DNA of 64,000 bases from Streptococcus mitis subsp. hohhotensis (GTDB taxonomy: Bacteria > Bacillota > Bacilli > Lactobacillales > Streptococcaceae). The stretch is taken from positions 124,001 through 188,000 of the forward strand of contig NZ_JPFZ01000009.1 in assembly GCF_000722775.1 (NCBI RefSeq), given 5' to 3'. This document shows positions 18,805-28,944 of the stretch, in pieces. Both the position numbers and the translations under genes were made by a program. The notes under the pieces were generated by a model, which saw only the letters and a list, made by a program, of their open reading frames with translations, was not told the origin of the DNA and searched no databases. The stretch's first letter is position 1. The number at the start of each line of letters is the position of its first letter.

Positions 18805-19734
18805 TTATTTTGCCAATCCTTCAGCAATCTTATCAAGGTTGTATTTCATCATGTTGTAGTAGCTGTCGCCTTCTTTACCTTGTTCTGCGATAGAGTCAGT
18901 AAAGATTTGTGCGTAGATTGGGATGTTTGTGTCTTGAGAAACAGTTTTCATTGGACGGTCATCCACACTTGATTCTACAAAGAGTGAAGGAGTTTTTGTT
19001 TGGCGAAGTTTTTCAACCAAAGTCTTGATTTGGTCAGGTGTTCCTTCTTCTTCAGTGTTGATTTCCCAGATGTAGGCACTTGGGACACCGTAGGCTTTAG
19101 AGAAGTATTTGAAGCATCCTTCGCTGGTTACGATAAGTTTTTTCTCAGCAGGGATGTTGTTAAATTTCTCCTTAGCTTCCTTATCAAGTTTGTCTAGTTT
19201 TTCAGTATATTCTTTGAGATTTTTTTCGTAGAATTCCTTGTTGCTAGGGTCTTTAGCGCTCAATTGTTTTGCGATATTTTTAGCAAAAATCATACCGTTT
19301 TCAAGGTTAAGCCAAGCGTGTGGGTCTTCTTTGCCTTTTTCGTTTTGACCTTCAAGGTAGATAACATCAACGCCTTCGCTGACTGCAAAGTAATCTTTGT
19401 TTTCAGTTTTCTTAGCATTTTCTACCAATTTTGTAAACCAAGCATTGCCACCTGTTTCAAGGTTGATACCGTTATAGAAAATCAAATCAGCTTGAGAAGT
19501 TTTCTTAACGTCTTCAGGAAGTGGTTCGTATTCGTGCGGGTCTTGGCCAACAGGAACGATACTGTGAAGATCAATCTTGTCACCAGCAATATTTTTAGTA
19601 ATATCAGCGATGATTGAGTTTGTAGCAACAACTTTTAGTTTTTGACCAGAAGCTGCATCTTTTTTTCCACTAGCACATGCTACAAGAGCAATGACGGAAA
19701 GAAAGAGAACGAGTAATGTACCTAATTTTTTCAT
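18805..19734 (-). CDS. psaA: Manganese-binding lipoprotein PsaA
   Basis: Surface lipoprotein that captures Mn2+ (and Zn2+) for the PsaBC importer; also known as a streptococcal adhesin and antigen. 309 residues with a lipoprotein signal ending LVAC at C20. All four metal ligands are present: H67 (QDPHEYE), H139 (DPHAW), E205 (TSEGCF) and D280 (FTDSIAE). The ATG at 19734 follows a GGAGG site; an upstream TTG in frame is part of that site. It is third in the psa operon and is expected to be repressed by PsaR with manganese. Confidence 0.98.
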   Translation of the reverse strand: MKKLGTLLVLFLSVIALVACASGKKDAASGQKLKVVATNSIIADITKNIAGDKIDLHSIVPVGQDPHEYEPLPEDVKKTSQADLIFYNGINLETGGNAWFTKLVENAKKTENKDYFAVSEGVDVIYLEGQNEKGKEDPHAWLNLENGMIFAKNIAKQLSAKDPSNKEFYEKNLKEYTEKLDKLDKEAKEKFNNIPAEKKLIVTSEGCFKYFSKAYGVPSAYIWEINTEEEGTPDQIKTLVEKLRQTKTPSLFVESSVDDRPMKTVSQDTNIPIYAQIFTDSIAEQGKEGDSYYNMMKYNLDKIAEGLAK

Positions 19735-19765
19735 TAGATCCTCCAATTTATTGGGGTTTTGCCCC

Positions 19766-20614
19766 TTATTTTAACAAATGTTTATTTTTCAGTTTCAAAT
19801 ATCGTTGTTTTGGAGCGATAAAGAAGCTAATGAGAAAGAAACTAGCGGCTGTAAGCACGATACTAGAACCTGCCGCAACGTTAAAGCTATAGCCGATAAA
19901 GAGCCCCAAAACGGAAGCTGTCGCTCCAAAGGTTGAGGAAAGGAAAATCATGCTTTTCAGGCTATTAGCATAAAGATAAGCAGTTGCAGCTGGGGTGATC
20001 AGCATGGCTACAATCAGGATAGTTCCGACACTTTGCATGGCTGTCACAGACACGAGAGTCAAGAGTACCATGAGAAGGTAGTGATAGAAATTGACAGGCA
20101 TTCCCATGGCTTTGGCCAAGAGTTCATCAAAGGAAGTTATCAAGAGTTGCTTGAAGAAAATCCAGATTAACAAGAGAATGGCTGCCCCTACACCCATAGT
20201 AATAAACATATCCGTATCTTGGACGGCCAGGATATTACCAAAAAGGATATGGAAAAGGTCAGTTGAACTTTTAGCGACACTAATCAAGATGATACCGAGG
20301 GCTAAGAAAGAAGAAAAGGTAATGCCGATGGCGGTATCGCTTTTGATAATCGAGTTCCCCTTGATGTAGGTAATGATGATGGCAGCTAGCAATCCAAAGA
20401 CAATGGCTCCGATAAAGAAGTCAAGGCCCAAGATGAAGGAGAGGGCTACACCTGGCAAGACAGCATGTGAAATGGCATCTCCCATGAGTGACATCCCGCG
20501 TAGAATGATGAAACATCCCACAGCTCCAGCTACGACCCCGATGACAATGGCTGTTATCAAGGCATTTTGTAAGAAATGGAATTTTTGCAATCCATCGATA
20601 AATTCTGCAATCAT
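19766..20614 (-). CDS. psaC: Manganese ABC transporter permease PsaC
   Basis: 282-residue integral membrane permease of the ABC-3 (ZnuB/MntB) family with eight or nine hydrophobic segments, including [19 protein letters not shown] near residue 45, the conserved contact region of this family. It forms the Mn2+ channel with PsaB and PsaA. Its start overlaps the psaB stop by 4 bases (20611-20614), indicating coupled translation. Confidence 0.97.
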   Translation of the reverse strand: MIAEFIDGLQKFHFLQNALITAIVIGVVAGAVGCFIILRGMSLMGDAISHAVLPGVALSFILGLDFFIGAIVFGLLAAIIITYIKGNSIIKSDTAIGITFSSFLALGIILISVAKSSTDLFHILFGNILAVQDTDMFITMGVGAAILLLIWIFFKQLLITSFDELLAKAMGMPVNFYHYLLMVLLTLVSVTAMQSVGTILIVAMLITPAATAYLYANSLKSMIFLSSTFGATASVLGLFIGYSFNVAAGSSIVLTAASFFLISFFIAPKQRYLKLKNKHLLK

Positions 20615-21333
20615 AGGTCACCTCCATTGAAAAAGAGTCGATTACCGTAAGCTTCTTTGAGATTGGCTTCGGTAAAGGTTTCTTTGGTTGGACCAAAGGC
20701 AATCACTTCTCGATTGACAAGCAAGACTTGATCGAAGTAGTGGGCAACCTTGCTGAGGTCGTGGTGGACGATGAGAACCGTCTTCCCAGCTTTTTTCAAA
20801 TCTCTCAGCGTATTCATGATGATTTCCTCACTGACAGAGTCAATCCCAACAAAGGGTTCATCCAAGAGGATATAGTCGGCTTCCTGTACCAAACATCTGG
20901 CAATCAAGACCCGCTGGAATTGACCTCCAGACAGTTGACTGATTTGCCGTTCAGCATAGTCAGCTAGACCGACGATTTCAAGGGCTTCTTGCACTTTCTT
21001 CCAATGTTTAGCCTTTAAACTTCGAAAGAGAGGGATAGAGGGAAAGAGTCCTAGCGAGACACATTCCTTGACCTTGATGGGAAAGTTGTAGTCGATATTG
21101 ATTTTTTGTTCGACATAGGCGATTCGATGTAAGGATTTTTTAACTTCCTTGTCATCGAGAAATGCCTGACCTTGATGTGGGATAATTCCCAGCATCCCTT
21201 TTAATAATGTTGATTTCCCAGCACCGTTTGGACCAATAATACCGGTAATTGTTGGTCCGTGGAGCACTAGTGAAATATCCTTAAGTGCCAACGTTTCTTT
21301 GTAGGAGACACTGAGGTTTTCGATACGTATCAT
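20611..21333 (-). CDS. psaB: Manganese ABC transporter ATPase PsaB
   Basis: 240-residue ATPase: Walker [10 protein letters not shown], signature LSGGQFQR, Walker [13 protein letters not shown], switch histidine VHHD. The start at 21333 ([11 protein letters not shown]) is chosen because an AGGAGG site lies 9 bases upstream; the open frame begins 11 codons earlier. It is first in the psaBCA-tpx operon, read from a promoter in the divergent psaB-pepO space that carries a PsaR operator. Confidence 0.97.
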   Translation of the reverse strand: MIRIENLSVSYKETLALKDISLVLHGPTITGIIGPNGAGKSTLLKGMLGIIPHQGQAFLDDKEVKKSLHRIAYVEQKINIDYNFPIKVKECVSLGLFPSIPLFRSLKAKHWKKVQEALEIVGLADYAERQISQLSGGQFQRVLIARCLVQEADYILLDEPFVGIDSVSEEIIMNTLRDLKKAGKTVLIVHHDLSKVAHYFDQVLLVNREVIAFGPTKETFTEANLKEAYGNRLFFNGGDL

Positions 21334-21363
21334 AAACTTGTATTCCTCCTGCCTCTTAATATA

Positions 21364-21400
21364 CATTAAAAAAAAATTAAGTCAAGTTAATTTTTAAAAA
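21364..21400 (-). promoter_or_regulatory. PsaR operator and psaBCA promoter region
   Basis: On the reverse strand the imperfect palindrome TTAACTTGACTTAA (21377-21390) is followed by a long T run. This closely resembles the PsaR box known upstream of pneumococcal psaB. The regulator gene is in this same window (30739-31389). Manganese-loaded PsaR would repress psaBCA here. Confidence 0.8.
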
Positions 21401-21510
21401 AATTTAAAATAATAACTGAAAAATGATGGAAAGAGAAAGTTCATTTTTAATTGCATTCCCAGTTAATTTTTGTTAAGCTAAAAACAAGTACAAATGAAAG
21501 CGAGAACAAG

Positions 21511-23403
21511 ATGACACGTTATCAAGATGATTTTTATGATGCAATCAATGGAGAATGGCAACAGACAGCTGAAATTCCAGCAGATAAGTCTCAAACAGGA
21601 GGTTTTGTTGATTTAGATCAGGAAATTGAAGACCTGATGCTGGCGACAACAGACAAGTGGTTGGCAGGAGAAGAGGTGCCTGAGGATGCTATCTTGGCGA
21701 ACTTTGTCAAATACCACCGCCTAGTTCGTGACTTTGATAAGAGAGAAGCTGACGGTATCAAACCTGTCTTACCACTCCTTAAAGAATTCCAAGAATTGGA
21801 GACTTTTGCGGATTTTACAGCTAGACTAGCAGAGTTTGAACTTGCAGGAAAACCTAACTTCCTACCTTTTGGTGTATCGCCAGACTTTATGGATGCTAGA
21901 ATCAATGTTCTATGGGCTAGCGCTCCAAGCACAATCCTTCCAGATACGACCTACTATGCTGAAGACCATCCTCAGCGTGAAGAGCTTTTGACTCTTTGGA
22001 AAGAAAGCAGCGTAAATCTTCTCAAGGCTTATGATTTATCTGATGAAGAAATTGAAGACTTGCTAGAGAAAAGACTAGAATTGGACCGTCGCGTTGCAGC
22101 AGTGGTACTTTCTAATGAAGAAAGTTCAGAATATGCTAAACTCTACCATCCATATGCTTACGAAGATTTCAAGAAATTCGCACCTGCCCTACCTTTGGAT
22201 GACTTCTTCCAAGCTGTTCTTGGACAAGCACCAGACAAGGTTATCGTAGACGAGGAACGTTTTTGGCAAGCAGCAGACCAATTCTATAGTGAAGAGGCCT
22301 GGCCTCTCCTCAAGGCAACCTTAATTTTAAGTGTTGTCAATCTCTCAACCAGCTATTTAACAGAAGAAATCCGTGTCTTGTCAGGTGCCTATAGCCGTGC
22401 GCTTTCAGGAGTTCCAGAAGCCAAAGACAAGGTCAAAGCAGCCTACCAGCTAGCACAAGGTCCTTTCAAACAAGCCTTGGGTCTCTGGTATGCCCATGAA
22501 AAATTCTCTCCAGAGGCTAAGGCGGACGTGGAGAAAAAAGTGGCAACTATGATTGATGTCTATAAGGAACGCTTGGCCAAAAATGACTGGCTGACTCCTG
22601 AAACTCGTGACAAGGCCATCGTCAAACTCAATGTCATCAAGCCTTATATTGGTTACCCAGAAGAATTGCCAGAACGCTACAAAGACAAGGTAGTGGATGA
22701 GACCGCTAGTCTTTTTGACAATGCTCTAGCCTTTGCGCGTGTGGAAATCAAGCACAGTTGGAGCAAGTGGAACCAACCTGTTGACTACAAGGAGTGGGGC
22801 ATGCCTGCTCATATGGTCAATGCCTACTACAATCCACAGAAGAACCTGATTGTCTTTCCAGCGGCTATTTTACAGGCTCCTTTCTATGACTTGCATCAGT
22901 CATCTTCTGCTAACTACGGCGGTATTGGGGCAGTTATTGCTCATGAAATTTCCCACGCCTTTGATACCAACGGAGCTTCCTTTGATGAAAATGGTAGCCT
23001 CAAGGATTGGTGGACAGAGAGTGACTATGCCGCCTTCAAGGAGAAAACACAAAAAGTTATTGACCAATTTGATGGACAAGATTCTTATGGAGCAACCATC
23101 AACGGTAAATTGACTGTATCAGAAAACGTGGCTGACTTGGGAGGAATCGCTGCAGCGCTTGAAGCAGCTAAGAGAGAACCAGACTTCTCAGCAGAAGAAT
23201 TCTTCTACAACTTCGGTCGTATCTGGCGCATGAAAGGTCGTCCAGAATTTATGAAACTTTTGGCTAGCGTCGATGTGCACGCGCCAGCCAAACTCCGTGT
23301 CAATGTACAAGTACCAAACTTCGATGATTTCTTTACGACCTATGATGTCAAAGAAGGCGACGGTATGTGGCGTTCACCAGAAGAGCGCGTGATTATTTGG
23401 TAA
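21511..23403 (+). CDS. pepO: Neprilysin-family endopeptidase PepO
   Basis: 630-residue M13 zinc metallopeptidase. The zinc motif HEISH is at 478-482 (VIAHEISHAFD), the third ligand lies in the ENVADLGG motif, and a NAYYNPQKN substrate-binding segment precedes it. No signal peptide is visible, although the pneumococcal homologue is found outside cells and binds plasminogen and fibronectin. The ATG at 21511 (MTRYQDDFYDAI) gives the family length; the open frame extends 20 codons upstream into the promoter region. It is divergent from psaB and ends at a strong terminator. Confidence 0.96.
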   Translation: MTRYQDDFYDAINGEWQQTAEIPADKSQTGGFVDLDQEIEDLMLATTDKWLAGEEVPEDAILANFVKYHRLVRDFDKREADGIKPVLPLLKEFQELETFADFTARLAEFELAGKPNFLPFGVSPDFMDARINVLWASAPSTILPDTTYYAEDHPQREELLTLWKESSVNLLKAYDLSDEEIEDLLEKRLELDRRVAAVVLSNEESSEYAKLYHPYAYEDFKKFAPALPLDDFFQAVLGQAPDKVIVDEERFWQAADQFYSEEAWPLLKATLILSVVNLSTSYLTEEIRVLSGAYSRALSGVPEAKDKVKAAYQLAQGPFKQALGLWYAHEKFSPEAKADVEKKVATMIDVYKERLAKNDWLTPETRDKAIVKLNVIKPYIGYPEELPERYKDKVVDETASLFDNALAFARVEIKHSWSKWNQPVDYKEWGMPAHMVNAYYNPQKNLIVFPAAILQAPFYDLHQSSSANYGGIGAVIAHEISHAFDTNGASFDENGSLKDWWTESDYAAFKEKTQKVIDQFDGQDSYGATINGKLTVSENVADLGGIAAALEAAKREPDFSAEEFFYNFGRIWRMKGRPEFMKLLASVDVHAPAKLRVNVQVPNFDDFFTTYDVKEGDGMWRSPEERVIIW

Positions 23404-23425
23404 TGCAAAAAGGTAAGTAATTAGA

Positions 23426-23471
23426 AAAAGGCATCCAATCAGGTCTGAAAACTTGATTGGATGCCTTTTAT
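23426..23471. terminator. Bidirectional terminator after pepO
   Basis: A perfect 16-bp stem: AAAAGGCATCCAATCA (23426-23441) pairs with TGATTGGATGCCTTTT (23454-23469). It separates pepO from the convergent hydrolase gene. Confidence 0.92.
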
Positions 23472-23529
23472 AATGGAAAGACTTGCTGGATAGTTTACTT
23501 AAATTGTGCTATTGATTGTCATCATCTTG

Positions 23530-24159
23530 CTAGAAAAAAGGATTGAAGGTCTTTTCATGAGCAATAGTCGTAGCTGGACCATGTCCTGGATAGACATCGT
23601 AGTTTGGTAGGGTGAAGAGTTGAGTCTGGATACTATGGAGGAGTTGCTCCATGCTACCAGTTGGAAGATCCGTCCGTCCGATTGTTTCACGGAACAGAGC
23701 ATCACCTGTCAAGACCAAGTGAGCTTGTGGAAAGACGATAGAAACACCGCCGATAGAGTGACCTGGTGTTGGCAAGACAGTGAAACGAAATTCCTCTAAT
23801 TGATATTCCTCATGAAAGACAAAGATGTGCTCTGCAGGTTTTGCGATCACATCTGCCATATCATCGTGGCGAGGAAGCCCAGAGAGATTATCGACAGGAG
23901 TGTAGAGCCAGCTGGCTTCACTCTCTGCGATATAGACAGGAGGATTGCCAAAGGTCTCGCGAACCAAGTCCAGACTCATGATATGGTCATAATGGGCGTG
24001 GGTCAATAGAATGGCACAGATCGGTTTGTTGATCTTCTCGATTGTCTGACGAATGGCTTCCCAATGGCTACCAGGATCGACAACGATGAGGTGCTTTTCG
24101 CCTTCTAGGTAATAGGTGTTTTCATAGGCAACAGGATTCACGGTTTTATGAATTTTCAT
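23530..24159 (-). CDS. Metallo-beta-lactamase-fold hydrolase (glyoxalase II-like)
   Basis: 209-residue cytoplasmic hydrolase. The metal-binding motif THAHYDH is at 53-59, with further ligands in PTPGHSIGGV and LTGDALFR and a terminal YPGHGPATT. The family includes glyoxalase II-like thioesterases and YcbL; the substrate is unknown. Monocistronic and convergent with pepO. Confidence 0.9.
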   Translation of the reverse strand: MKIHKTVNPVAYENTYYLEGEKHLIVVDPGSHWEAIRQTIEKINKPICAILLTHAHYDHIMSLDLVRETFGNPPVYIAESEASWLYTPVDNLSGLPRHDDMADVIAKPAEHIFVFHEEYQLEEFRFTVLPTPGHSIGGVSIVFPQAHLVLTGDALFRETIGRTDLPTGSMEQLLHSIQTQLFTLPNYDVYPGHGPATTIAHEKTFNPFF

Positions 24160-24522
24160 ATTGGCTCCGATCTCAAAGAATGTACTAAGATAAGTATAGC
24201 ACAGTTAGGGAGAATAGGTAAGAAATGAGCTTCCAACATAAGACTTGTTAACATTTTGAAAAAATGAGTGTGAAAGTTGAAGAAATTTAATAGTCTTTAT
24301 ATTATAGTCCTTGAAGAAGGCAAAAATAAATTCGGCAGAACTTGTAAAAGTGCGAAAGTGCAGTTGAGGAATAACACAAGATAGGTCTGAATTATGAATA
24401 GTTTCCTTTATAGACTTCCTGTAAAGCAGCTTATGTACGATAGTTTTTGTATTTTAAAGTAAATAATTTAGAATGATATTTTGGAGCTATTGATTATTTG
24501 CTTACAGGTTGCCTAACATGTA
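24160..24522. other. Non-coding AT-rich gap
   Basis: About 360 bases with no open frame of note, no clear hairpin terminator and no repeat that I recognise. It forms the right edge of the AT-rich accessory pocket containing the secreted protein. Confidence 0.5.
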
Positions 24523-25212
24523 TTAATTTCTATGATATAGAGGACTTCTACCAATTTTTATAGAACACCCTCCTGCTGGACCGGATTGATTACAGTAACT
24601 GTGCCCCCAACAAACTGTACTAGATAATAAGGCAAGATCACAGTCACTTCCCGCAAAATTAATCCATGCTCTAGGGTTAGATTTTGGATAATGAATATCA
24701 TCTGTCGCAGGACCATTGAATCTGTTACAATGAACCCAATCACCAGTATAATATTTATCCCCGTAACCCTTTTTAAAAACAACTTTAAAATGTTCAGAAT
24801 CCATTTTATCAAATAACTCTCCCATATTAACATCAAAAATAGCTACTTTTTCTCCATTAATTTCTTGTATTTCAGCGACTCTTAAGGAATGATGATCTGT
24901 AGATATCTTATCTCCAACGCTAGCATTTCTAAATTGAACGAGCCCGCTTTCGTTTAAATCATATTTCGTATGATGAGAATAGACTTCTCCATTTGTTAAG
25001 GTCACTTCTCTATATGCCCCTGTATCAGTTATAATCCAACCTGATAATTTATACTCTAATTGAATTTTTAAGGGTAAATTTTTTATAGGGAAGTTAATAA
25101 TCTGTCGTGCCTTGATTTTCACAAAGCTAGATTCTTGTGCCTTAGTTATATTAACAGACAATATAGTAAATGCTGATAGCAAAAATGCTAATAATATTTT
25201 GAATTTTTTCAT
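24523..25212 (-). CDS. Secreted cysteine-containing protein, unknown function
   Basis: 229 residues with a clear Sec signal peptide (MKKFKILLAFLLSAFTIL...TKA, cleavage likely after TKA at about residue 25). The middle region is beta-rich and polar (about 45-140). The C-terminal 80 residues contain all five cysteines and several aromatic and glycine residues (VCWGHSYCNQSGPAGGC). I do not recognise a family. The AAAGGAG site lies directly behind the stop of a 52-codon membrane-protein frame, so the two probably form an operon. The surrounding AT-rich accessory sequence suggests horizontal transfer. It could be an effector, a bacteriocin-like protein or a host-facing factor. Confidence 0.72.
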   Translation of the reverse strand: MKKFKILLAFLLSAFTILSVNITKAQESSFVKIKARQIINFPIKNLPLKIQLEYKLSGWIITDTGAYREVTLTNGEVYSHHTKYDLNESGLVQFRNASVGDKISTDHHSLRVAEIQEINGEKVAIFDVNMGELFDKMDSEHFKVVFKKGYGDKYYTGDWVHCNRFNGPATDDIHYPKSNPRAWINFAGSDCDLALLSSTVCWGHSYCNQSGPAGGCSIKIGRSPLYHRN

Positions 25213-25223
25213 TATATACTCCT

Positions 25224-25382
25224 TTAAAAATTTTCTGTAAACGAAAATAGAAAGTATAAAATGGAGAGAATAGCAAGAATTGTTAATAGAATAGAAAAAT
25301 AAAGAGCAATTTTTTTTCTACTAAATACATAAAAGTACAGCATGGATTGACTAGTAATAAGAAATAAAAGAAAATAAGACAT
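25224..25382 (-). CDS. Small two-span membrane protein (52 aa)
   Basis: A frame from ATG 25382 to TAA encodes a hydrophobic protein with two likely spans (MSYFLLFLITSQSMLYFYVF and IALYFSILLTILAILSILYF) separated by a basic SRKK turn. It ends 11 bases before the secreted protein start, with that gene's ribosome binding site lying between them. Its own start lacks a close ribosome binding site; an AGGAGGG lies about 45 bases upstream. By position and topology it could be an immunity or export helper for the secreted protein. This is inference only. Confidence 0.42.
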   Translation of the reverse strand: MSYFLLFLITSQSMLYFYVFSRKKIALYFSILLTILAILSILYFLFSFTENF

Positions 25383-26209
25383 AATATTATACCGTTAAAC
25401 TATTCATTAGACTAGGTTTATTTCCCTCCTAAAATATAAATAATTCTTGTGTTAGTTCGCTAAGAATAAGTTCTAGTATATTTTAAAATATTACCAAATA
25501 TATTTTTGCTTTCTTCAAGGAATAATGAATAAAGCAAAATGGTTTCTATTTTGAATTTTAAGATTTAAAATAGAAACGTTAGGAACAAATTGCTATATAC
25601 ATACTAGGAAAAATAAATTTTTTTAACTTCTAAAGGAACTGATTTTGTCATTAAAATGATGTAAAATATAAACTTAAGGTCATCGCAAATCAAAAAATTA
25701 AAGAGAGCATTAAAAAAATAAGTTACAAGAAGTATTTCAGGAATTATATTGAAATATATTAAAAAACGATTATTTGCAGATAACTACTTAGTTTCTGATT
25801 CAGCTTTAGTATCAATTATATTTACAAATCACTCCTTTCTATCATTCAAGGAATAACATTGAATGAAAAATGTTGATGTAGATGGGGGAGATTACCATAC
25901 GAATCACGGTGGGGTAAATAATAACCTTATTTGTGAAAGAGAAGTACAGGAACTTTTCAAATTTATTTAAGGAATGCTCCCTAAGTATCTAATAATGGTA
26001 GATTCAAAAAATTATAATATTGCTTGTTAGCATCATGGTAAGCTAGTGTTGCCCTTGGTAATCATTATATTACAAAATTATTATATCATACTTTTCTAAA
26101 AATGCAAGCGTTTACTAGCATATTATTTTGGGTTTAGATAAAAATATTTCTTCCAGTTTTCATATTCTTAAAAAAGTGATAAAATGGTAGGAAGAATTGG
26201 AGAGTAGAG
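25383..26209. other. AT-rich intergenic region with a small relic frame
   Basis: About 830 bases with very low GC and no sizeable gene. The only frame worth noting is 25863-25970 on the + strand, 35 codons beginning MKNVDVDGGDYHTNHGG and ending LFKFI, without a well-placed ribosome binding site. The GG-rich start loosely recalls lactococcin 972-type mature peptides, but I would not annotate it as such. A rel promoter should lie in the last 60 bases. Confidence 0.4.
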
Positions 26210-28432
26210 ATGCCAAAAGAAGTGAATTTAACAGGCGAAGAAGTTGTCGCTTTAACTAAAGAATATTTAACGGAAGAGGATGTTCATTTTGTCCATAAGG
26301 CCTTGGTCTATGCTGTTGAATGCCACAGTGGCCAGTATCGCAAATCTGGCGAACCTTACATTATTCACCCTATCCAAGTGGCAGGTATTTTAGCCAAACT
26401 CAAGCTGGATGCTGTAACGGTAGCTTGTGGTTTCTTGCATGATGTGGTGGAAGATACTGATGCGACCTTGGACGATTTGGAAAGGGAGTTTGGTCCTGAT
26501 GTGCGGGTAATCGTAGATGGGGTTACCAAGCTTGGTAAGGTCAAATACAAGTCTCACGAAGAGCAGTTGGCTGAAAACCACCGTAAGATGCTCATGGCCA
26601 TGTCTGAGGACATTCGTGTTATCTTGGTCAAACTGTCTGATCGCTTGCACAATATGCGGACCCTGAAACACCTTCGAAAAGACAAGCAGGAGCGTATTTC
26701 CAAAGAAACCATGGAAATCTATGCACCTCTTGCTCACCGTCTGGGGATTTCTAGCGTCAAATGGGAATTGGAAGACTTATCTTTCCGTTATCTCAACCCA
26801 ACGGAGTTTTACAAGATTACCCATATGATGAAGGAAAAGCGTAGGGAGCGTGAGGCCTTGGTGGATGAGGTGGTCACAAAATTAGAGGAATATACGACGG
26901 ATCATCACTTGAGAGGGAAGATTTATGGTCGTCCCAAGCATATTTACTCTATTTTCCGCAAAATGCAGGATAAGAGAAAACGGTTTGAGGAAATCTATGA
27001 CCTGATTGCTATTCGTTGTATTTTGGATACCCAAAGTGATGTTTATGCCATGCTTGGTTATGTGCATGAACTTTGGAAACCTATGCCTGGTCGTTTCAAA
27101 GACTATATCGCCAATCGCAAGGCCAATGGTTACCAGTCTATCCATACGACAGTTTATGGGCCAAAAGGGCCGATCGAATTCCAGATTCGAACCAAGGCCA
27201 TGCATGAGGTGGCTGAGTACGGGGTTGCGGCTCACTGGGCTTATAAGAAAGGCATTAAGGGACAGGTCAACAGCAAGGAATCGACTATTGGGATGAACTG
27301 GATCAAGGAGATGATGGAGCTCCAAGATCAGGCTGATGATGCCAAGGAATTTGTGGATTCAGTTAAGGAAAACTATCTGGCTGAGGAGATTTACGTCTTT
27401 ACCCCAGATGGAGCTGTCCGTTCCCTTCCAAAAGATTCAGGACCGATTGACTTTGCCTATGAAATCCATACAAAAGTCGGAGAAAAAGCGACTGGTGCCA
27501 AGGTCAATGGCCGTATGGTTCCTTTGACAACCAAGCTCAAGACAGGAGATCAGGTTGAAATTGTTACCAACCCGAACTCCTTTGGACCGAGCCGTGACTG
27601 GCTCAATATGGTCAAGACCAGCAAGGCGCGTAACAAGATTCGTCAGTTCTTTAAAAACCAAGACAAGGAATTATCTGTCAACAAGGGCCGTGAGATGCTG
27701 ATGGCTCAGTTCCAAGAAAACGGCTATGTAGCAAATAAATTCATGGACAAGCGTCACATGGATCAAGTTCTGCAAAAGACTAGCTACAAGACAGAAGAAT
27801 CCCTTTTTGCGGCTATTGGTTTTGGAGAAATTGGAGCTATTACCGTCTTTAACCGTCTGACTGAAAAGGAACGCCGTGAAGAAGAACGTGCAAAGGCTAA
27901 GGCGGAAGCAGAAGAACTTGTCAAAGGTGGCGAGGTCAAGGTTGAGAACAAAGAAACCCTCAAGGTTAAGCATGAGGGTGGTGTGGTCATTGAAGGTGCA
28001 TCAGGTCTCCTAGTGCGGATTGCCAAGTGTTGTAATCCTGTTCCTGGCGATGATATTGTCGGCTACATTACCAAGGGTCGTGGTGTGGCTATTCACCGTG
28101 TGGACTGTATGAACCTGCGTGCCCAAGAAAACTACGAGCAACGTCTCCTTGATGTGGAGTGGGAAGACCAGTACTCTAGCTCAAATAAGGAGTATATGGC
28201 CCATATCGACATTTACGGCCTCAACCGTACAGGACTGTTGAATGATGTACTGCAAGTTCTTTCAAACACAACCAAGAATATCTCAACAGTCAACGCCCAA
28301 CCAACCAAGGATATGAAATTTGCCAATATTCATGTGTCCTTTGGTATTGCCAACCTCTCTACATTGACCACGGTCGTGGACAAGATTAAGAGTGTGCCAG
28401 AAGTTTACTCTGTTAAACGTACCAATGGCTAA
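26210..28432 (+). CDS. rel: Bifunctional (p)ppGpp synthetase/hydrolase Rel
   Basis: 740-residue stringent response enzyme. The N-terminal HD hydrolase domain has H77-D78 (FLHDVVEDTD). The synthetase domain is at about 230-360 with the RFKDYIANRKANGYQSIHT loop. A TGS domain lies at about 390-455 (IYVFTPDGAVRSLPKDSGPIDFAY), then a zinc-finger region with VRIAKCCNPVPGD, and a C-terminal ACT domain at about 665-740. Both catalytic halves look intact, so it should make and degrade alarmone. It is followed 30 bases later by dtd in the usual streptococcal pair. Confidence 0.98.
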   Translation: MPKEVNLTGEEVVALTKEYLTEEDVHFVHKALVYAVECHSGQYRKSGEPYIIHPIQVAGILAKLKLDAVTVACGFLHDVVEDTDATLDDLEREFGPDVRVIVDGVTKLGKVKYKSHEEQLAENHRKMLMAMSEDIRVILVKLSDRLHNMRTLKHLRKDKQERISKETMEIYAPLAHRLGISSVKWELEDLSFRYLNPTEFYKITHMMKEKRREREALVDEVVTKLEEYTTDHHLRGKIYGRPKHIYSIFRKMQDKRKRFEEIYDLIAIRCILDTQSDVYAMLGYVHELWKPMPGRFKDYIANRKANGYQSIHTTVYGPKGPIEFQIRTKAMHEVAEYGVAAHWAYKKGIKGQVNSKESTIGMNWIKEMMELQDQADDAKEFVDSVKENYLAEEIYVFTPDGAVRSLPKDSGPIDFAYEIHTKVGEKATGAKVNGRMVPLTTKLKTGDQVEIVTNPNSFGPSRDWLNMVKTSKARNKIRQFFKNQDKELSVNKGREMLMAQFQENGYVANKFMDKRHMDQVLQKTSYKTEESLFAAIGFGEIGAITVFNRLTEKERREEERAKAKAEAEELVKGGEVKVENKETLKVKHEGGVVIEGASGLLVRIAKCCNPVPGDDIVGYITKGRGVAIHRVDCMNLRAQENYEQRLLDVEWEDQYSSSNKEYMAHIDIYGLNRTGLLNDVLQVLSNTTKNISTVNAQPTKDMKFANIHVSFGIANLSTLTTVVDKIKSVPEVYSVKRTNG

Positions 28433-28462
28433 TTGTCCTAGCTCTTAACTAGAAAGGCTATT

Positions 28463-28906
28463 ATGAAAATCATTATCCAACGGGTTAAAGAAGCCCAAGT
28501 GAGTATAGAAGGTCAGGTTCAGGGGAAAATCAACCAAGGCCTCTTATTGCTGGTTGGTGTTGGACCAGAGGACCAAGAGGAAGATTTGGACTATGCTGTG
28601 AGAAAACTGGTCAATATGCGGATTTTTTCAGACGTAGAAGGCAAGATGAACCTGTCTGTCAAAGATATTGAAGGAGAAATCCTCTCTATTTCTCAGTTTA
28701 CCCTCTTTGCGGATACTAAGAAAGGCAATCGTCCAGCCTTTACAGGGGCAGCCAAACCTGATATGGCATCAGACTTCTATGACGCTTTCAATCAAAAATT
28801 AGCGCAAGAAGTGCCCGTTCAGACAGGCATCTTTGGAGCGGATATGCAGGTTGAGCTGGTCAATGACGGACCTGTTACCATAATCCTTGATACTAAAAAT
28901 AGATAA
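28463..28906 (+). CDS. dtd: D-aminoacyl-tRNA deacylase
   Basis: 147-residue editing enzyme that removes D-amino acids (and glycine from tRNA-Ala) from mischarged tRNAs. The two signature motifs are [15 protein letters not shown] and the cis-Gly-Pro [11 protein letters not shown] near the C-terminus. It is co-transcribed with rel and ends at a terminator, ACCAAGC/GCTTGGT (about 28911-28935), that also serves the convergent gene. Confidence 0.96.
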   Translation: MKIIIQRVKEAQVSIEGQVQGKINQGLLLLVGVGPEDQEEDLDYAVRKLVNMRIFSDVEGKMNLSVKDIEGEILSISQFTLFADTKKGNRPAFTGAAKPDMASDFYDAFNQKLAQEVPVQTGIFGADMQVELVNDGPVTIILDTKNR

Positions 28907-28944
28907 GAAAGACCAAGCCCAGTCAGCTTGGTTTTTCTCATCTA

